64,000 nt of DNA, taken from positions 697,753 to 761,752 of the forward strand of contig NZ_FQVL01000001.1 of NCBI RefSeq assembly GCF_900129355.1, read 5' to 3'. The DNA is from Seinonella peptonophila (GTDB lineage: Bacteria > Bacillota > Bacilli > Thermoactinomycetales > Thermoactinomycetaceae). Under the pieces are notes generated by a model that was given only the letters and a program-made list of their open reading frames with translations, was not told where the DNA came from and made no database searches. This document shows positions 61,855 through 64,000 of the stretch, one piece after another (positions within the stretch are counted from its first letter, which is position 1; every line of letters starts with the position of its first letter). The position numbers and the translations under genes were made by a program.

Positions 61855-61880
61855 AATACTGACACCAATATGTCAGTATT
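61855..61880. promoter_or_regulatory. Operator between the GyrI-like gene and the WYL regulator
   Basis: AATACTGACA and TGTCAGTATT form perfect 10-bp arms with a 6-nt spacer. The core TGACA/TGTCA matches the site at 27715-27739 beside another WYL regulator. Confidence 0.75.
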
Positions 61881-61933
61881 TAAGAGGTTCTATCAAATTT
61901 TTTCACACTAAGTATGTATATGGAGGTTAAACG

Positions 61934-62875
61934 TTGAAAATTGATCGATTGCTAGCTATTATTATTCTGCTTTTGAATCATCAAAAAATGACTGGGAAAG
62001 AACTTTCAGAGCGATTTGAGGTTTCATTACGAACGATCTATCGTGATATAGAAGCGATCAATCAAGCAGGAATTCCTATTATTTCTTATGCTGGCAAAAA
62101 TGGAGGCTTTGAAATAATGGAGCACTACAAATTAGATCGACAACAGTTATCTTTAAAGGAAATGATCTCCATGATGACCGCACTTCAAGGATTTCATACC
62201 ATGCTTGGTGATGACACAGTAAAATTACTTATAGAAAAAATACAGTCGCTAATTGACAAAGATAAACAAACTCAACTCAAAAAACACTCTGAACAAATAA
62301 ATATAGACTTTAATCCTTGGAGAATAAACGACGGAGCACAAGAAAAGCTGCAACAATTACGACTTGCCATTGATAATAAACAACAGATTCAATTTATGTA
62401 CACGAATTTACAGGGTCAGGATCGTTTCCGTACTGTCGAACCCTTTGCTGTAGTTTTAAAAGGTTTTGCTTGGTATGTATACGGTTATTGTACACAGCAA
62501 AAAGATTTTCGTATTTTTCGTTTGTCACGTTTGACCAATTTGCGAACAACAGACCAAACATTTACCAGACAAGCTGTGAGCATTGAAGAAATAGAAGCAA
62601 GATGGGGACGTCTACAGGCTAATACTCAGCTCAAACTGTTATTTCAGCCAACAATAAAGGCACGAGTATTTGACTATTTTCTACCAAAAGAGATTGAAGT
62701 ACAAAAAGATGGCACATTGCTTGTGACCACAAAATACCATGAGGATAATTGGGTATATAACATGATTTTAAGTTTTGGGGCTGAAGTTCTTGTATTGGAA
62801 CCAGAAAATGTAAGATCTATCATAGAAAAGCGTGTACGAAAAATCATTCAACTTTATGAATCACATGCAAAATAG
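61934..62875 (+). CDS. YafY-type regulator (HTH + WYL domain)
   Basis: A 313-residue regulator: helix-turn-helix MTGKELSERFEVSLRTIYRD at residues ~19-38, then a WYL domain (FAVVLKGFAWYVYGYC, DFRIFRLSRL). The TTG start has GGAGG 7 nt upstream. It is divergent from the GyrI-like gene, which it probably controls via the dyad at 61855. It ends in a terminator at 62963. Confidence 0.92.
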   Translation: MKIDRLLAIIILLLNHQKMTGKELSERFEVSLRTIYRDIEAINQAGIPIISYAGKNGGFEIMEHYKLDRQQLSLKEMISMMTALQGFHTMLGDDTVKLLIEKIQSLIDKDKQTQLKKHSEQINIDFNPWRINDGAQEKLQQLRLAIDNKQQIQFMYTNLQGQDRFRTVEPFAVVLKGFAWYVYGYCTQQKDFRIFRLSRLTNLRTTDQTFTRQAVSIEEIEARWGRLQANTQLKLLFQPTIKARVFDYFLPKEIEVQKDGTLLVTTKYHEDNWVYNMILSFGAEVLVLEPENVRSIIEKRVRKIIQLYESHAK

Positions 62876-62962
62876 TGACAACCAATTCCCTACAATAACC
62901 TCCTTCTTGTGTTATAAAAATATTAACAAGATAAACCAAATCATCTGACCTTAATCGATTCG

Positions 62963-63004
62963 AATAGCCAAACTCTCCATTTAAGAAGGGAATTTGGCTA
63001 TTTT
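62963..63004 (+). terminator. Terminator of the WYL regulator
   Basis: AATAGCCAAA/TTTGGCTATT arms (62963-62972, 62993-63002), followed by TT. Confidence 0.65.
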
Positions 63005-63041
63005 CACTATTTATCGATTCTTTAGGTCACCTTTTAATTGC

Positions 63042-63529
63042 TCAAGATTTTTGTGGTTTTTTTACTTTTCCCCAAGGCTTCAGGTATGATATTACAACCA
63101 AACTGATCAATACGCACAAGCTAAATATTAAACTGACTAACAGTGCTGTTCTATTTTCAAGATAAATCGGTGAATGTAACGGATTGATACCGGGAGGAAA
63201 AATTCCCTCTAAGCTGGCATGAATCCACTTACGAATAAATATACCTCCGAACAAAATCGCAAAAATATTTCCTATCGATTTTGTAATGACCCAATAGTAA
63301 TTCGCAAAGCCCCAATGTGTTCGTACAGCTAGCCAGATACCTGTGATCAGACACCCCAAAGCTCCAGGAATGATCAAAAACCAGTCAAACTTTCCAGCAA
63401 ATGCATGTGCGGCATATAGTAAACTATGATTTGTAGTGATCCCGTGATAAAAATAGGTCCTATGATGCCTGAAAAATATATGATGACAAATAAGATATGT
63501 GCAATTAACCAACCTTTCTTTTGATTCAT
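63042..63529 (-). pseudogene. DUF2269-like membrane protein, frameshifted
   Basis: The N-terminal part (MNQKKGWLIAHILFVIIYFS, FITGSLQI) and the rest (LLYAAHAFAGKFDWFLIIPG, GIWLAVRTHWGFANYYWV) are in two frames that meet near 63435-63445. One missing base restores a single four-helix membrane protein of ~160 residues resembling the DUF2269 type. Either a real inactivating frameshift or a sequencing error. Confidence 0.65.
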
Positions 63530-63666
63530 GTTTAGCTTCTTTGATCGTTTTGTACGCCAATTACCAAACTTCACAAGAAAAATCACTAAGATCGCTACTG
63601 TAATAATAGTTTTCCAAAAATTGCCCCAAGTTCTTTAGCCAATATCATCATCTCCTAGGCGAGTTT

Positions 63667-64000
63667 TTAATCAGGTATATTGCCAGACTTTGTACCTACT
63701 TCGAAGGAAGGCATTACATTGTCATACATGAGATGTAAGGTCATCCCAACTGCTGCATGATCAAGATTATGACAATGATCCATCCACATACCTGGGTTGT
63801 CCGCGATAAAGGCCACCTCATAAGTCTCTCCCATCTGTACATTAAGTGTGTCAGTTTGCCAGGGTGTTCTTACTTTCTGTCCATTTTTCTTTAAGACAGT
63901 CATATGATGACCATGCAAATGCATAGGATGTTCAGTTAAACTTCGATTAACAAATGTTACTTTTACTAGATCTCCTTGTTTCACAACAAATGTCGGTGTT
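63667..64000 (-). CDS. Multicopper oxidase, C-terminal part (cut by window edge)
   Basis: The last ~111 residues of a multicopper oxidase; the gene continues past 64000. HPMHLHGHH and the terminal MDHCHNLDHAAVGM contain the type 1, 2 and 3 copper ligands (HxxHxH and HCHxxxHxxxxM). Such exported or cell-surface oxidases act on phenols, Cu(I) or Mn(II). The full domain layout and start lie outside the window. Confidence 0.9.
   Translation of the reverse strand, partial: TPTFVVKQGDLVKVTFVNRSLTEHPMHLHGHHMTVLKKNGQKVRTPWQTDTLNVQMGETYEVAFIADNPGMWMDHCHNLDHAAVGMTLHLMYDNVMPSFEVGTKSGNIPD

Overview
The window looks like chromosome from a low-GC Gram-positive bacterium (Bacillota, order Bacillales). The evidence is strong AGGAGG-type ribosome sites, frequent TTG starts, Bacillus-style regulators and lipoproteins, a consensus CcpA cre site, and a heterocycloanthracin-like peptide cluster. 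Thermoactinomycetaceae is a guess. Most genes are AT-rich, but three blocks (20.7-22.0, 26.7-30.5 and 39.2-40.2 kb) are visibly GC-richer and look acquired. No rRNA or tRNA genes, CRISPR array or intact insertion sequence was seen. Layout: 0-8 kb has proline dehydrogenase, a dihydrodipicolinate-reductase-like dehydrogenase, a LysR regulator divergent from an amino-acid permease/formamidase pair, and YyaL. 8.3-13.6 kb is an operon of a ROK repressor, a NitT/TauT-type ABC importer and a TIM-barrel hydrolase-like protein, with an operator over its promoter and an internal cre site. 13.7-20.3 kb holds two unrecognised cytoplasmic proteins; the larger (1604 aa) has eight tandem ~160-residue repeats. 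20.7-26.4 kb has a GC-rich MFS protein behind a hairpin-rich leader, an Old Yellow Enzyme, a decayed tnpB, a hidden 55-aa gene, a WYL regulator and an epoxide hydrolase broken by one in-frame TGA. 26.7-34.5 kb is a stress/drug-resistance stretch: WYL regulator with short UvrA, ArsR with MFS, Rrf2 with MFS, each with visible operators. 35-40 kb has a CynX-like transporter, two overlapping flavoprotein genes and a PLP enzyme. 40.4-46.3 kb is the most distinctive locus, a TOMM (azole-peptide) cluster: SagB-like dehydrogenase, YcaO cyclodehydratase, ThiF-like leader-binding protein, and a 79-aa precursor with 11 cysteines in CGR/CGG/CFP repeats. 46.5-52.7 kb has small membrane proteins, TetR, PadR and MarR regulators, a secreted NlpC/P60-like protein without its catalytic cysteine, and a 1.1-kb gene-free stretch with RNA-like structure. 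52.9-56.7 kb is an exopolysaccharide-like operon (GH16, GT2 synthase, CE4 deacetylase, membrane protein). 56.7-64 kb has a P450, an ECF41 sigma factor overlapping an FAD oxidoreductase gene, a WYL/GyrI-like pair, a frameshifted membrane gene and a multicopper oxidase cut by the window edge. The recurring theme is one-component regulators placed beside the efflux or detoxification genes they probably control.
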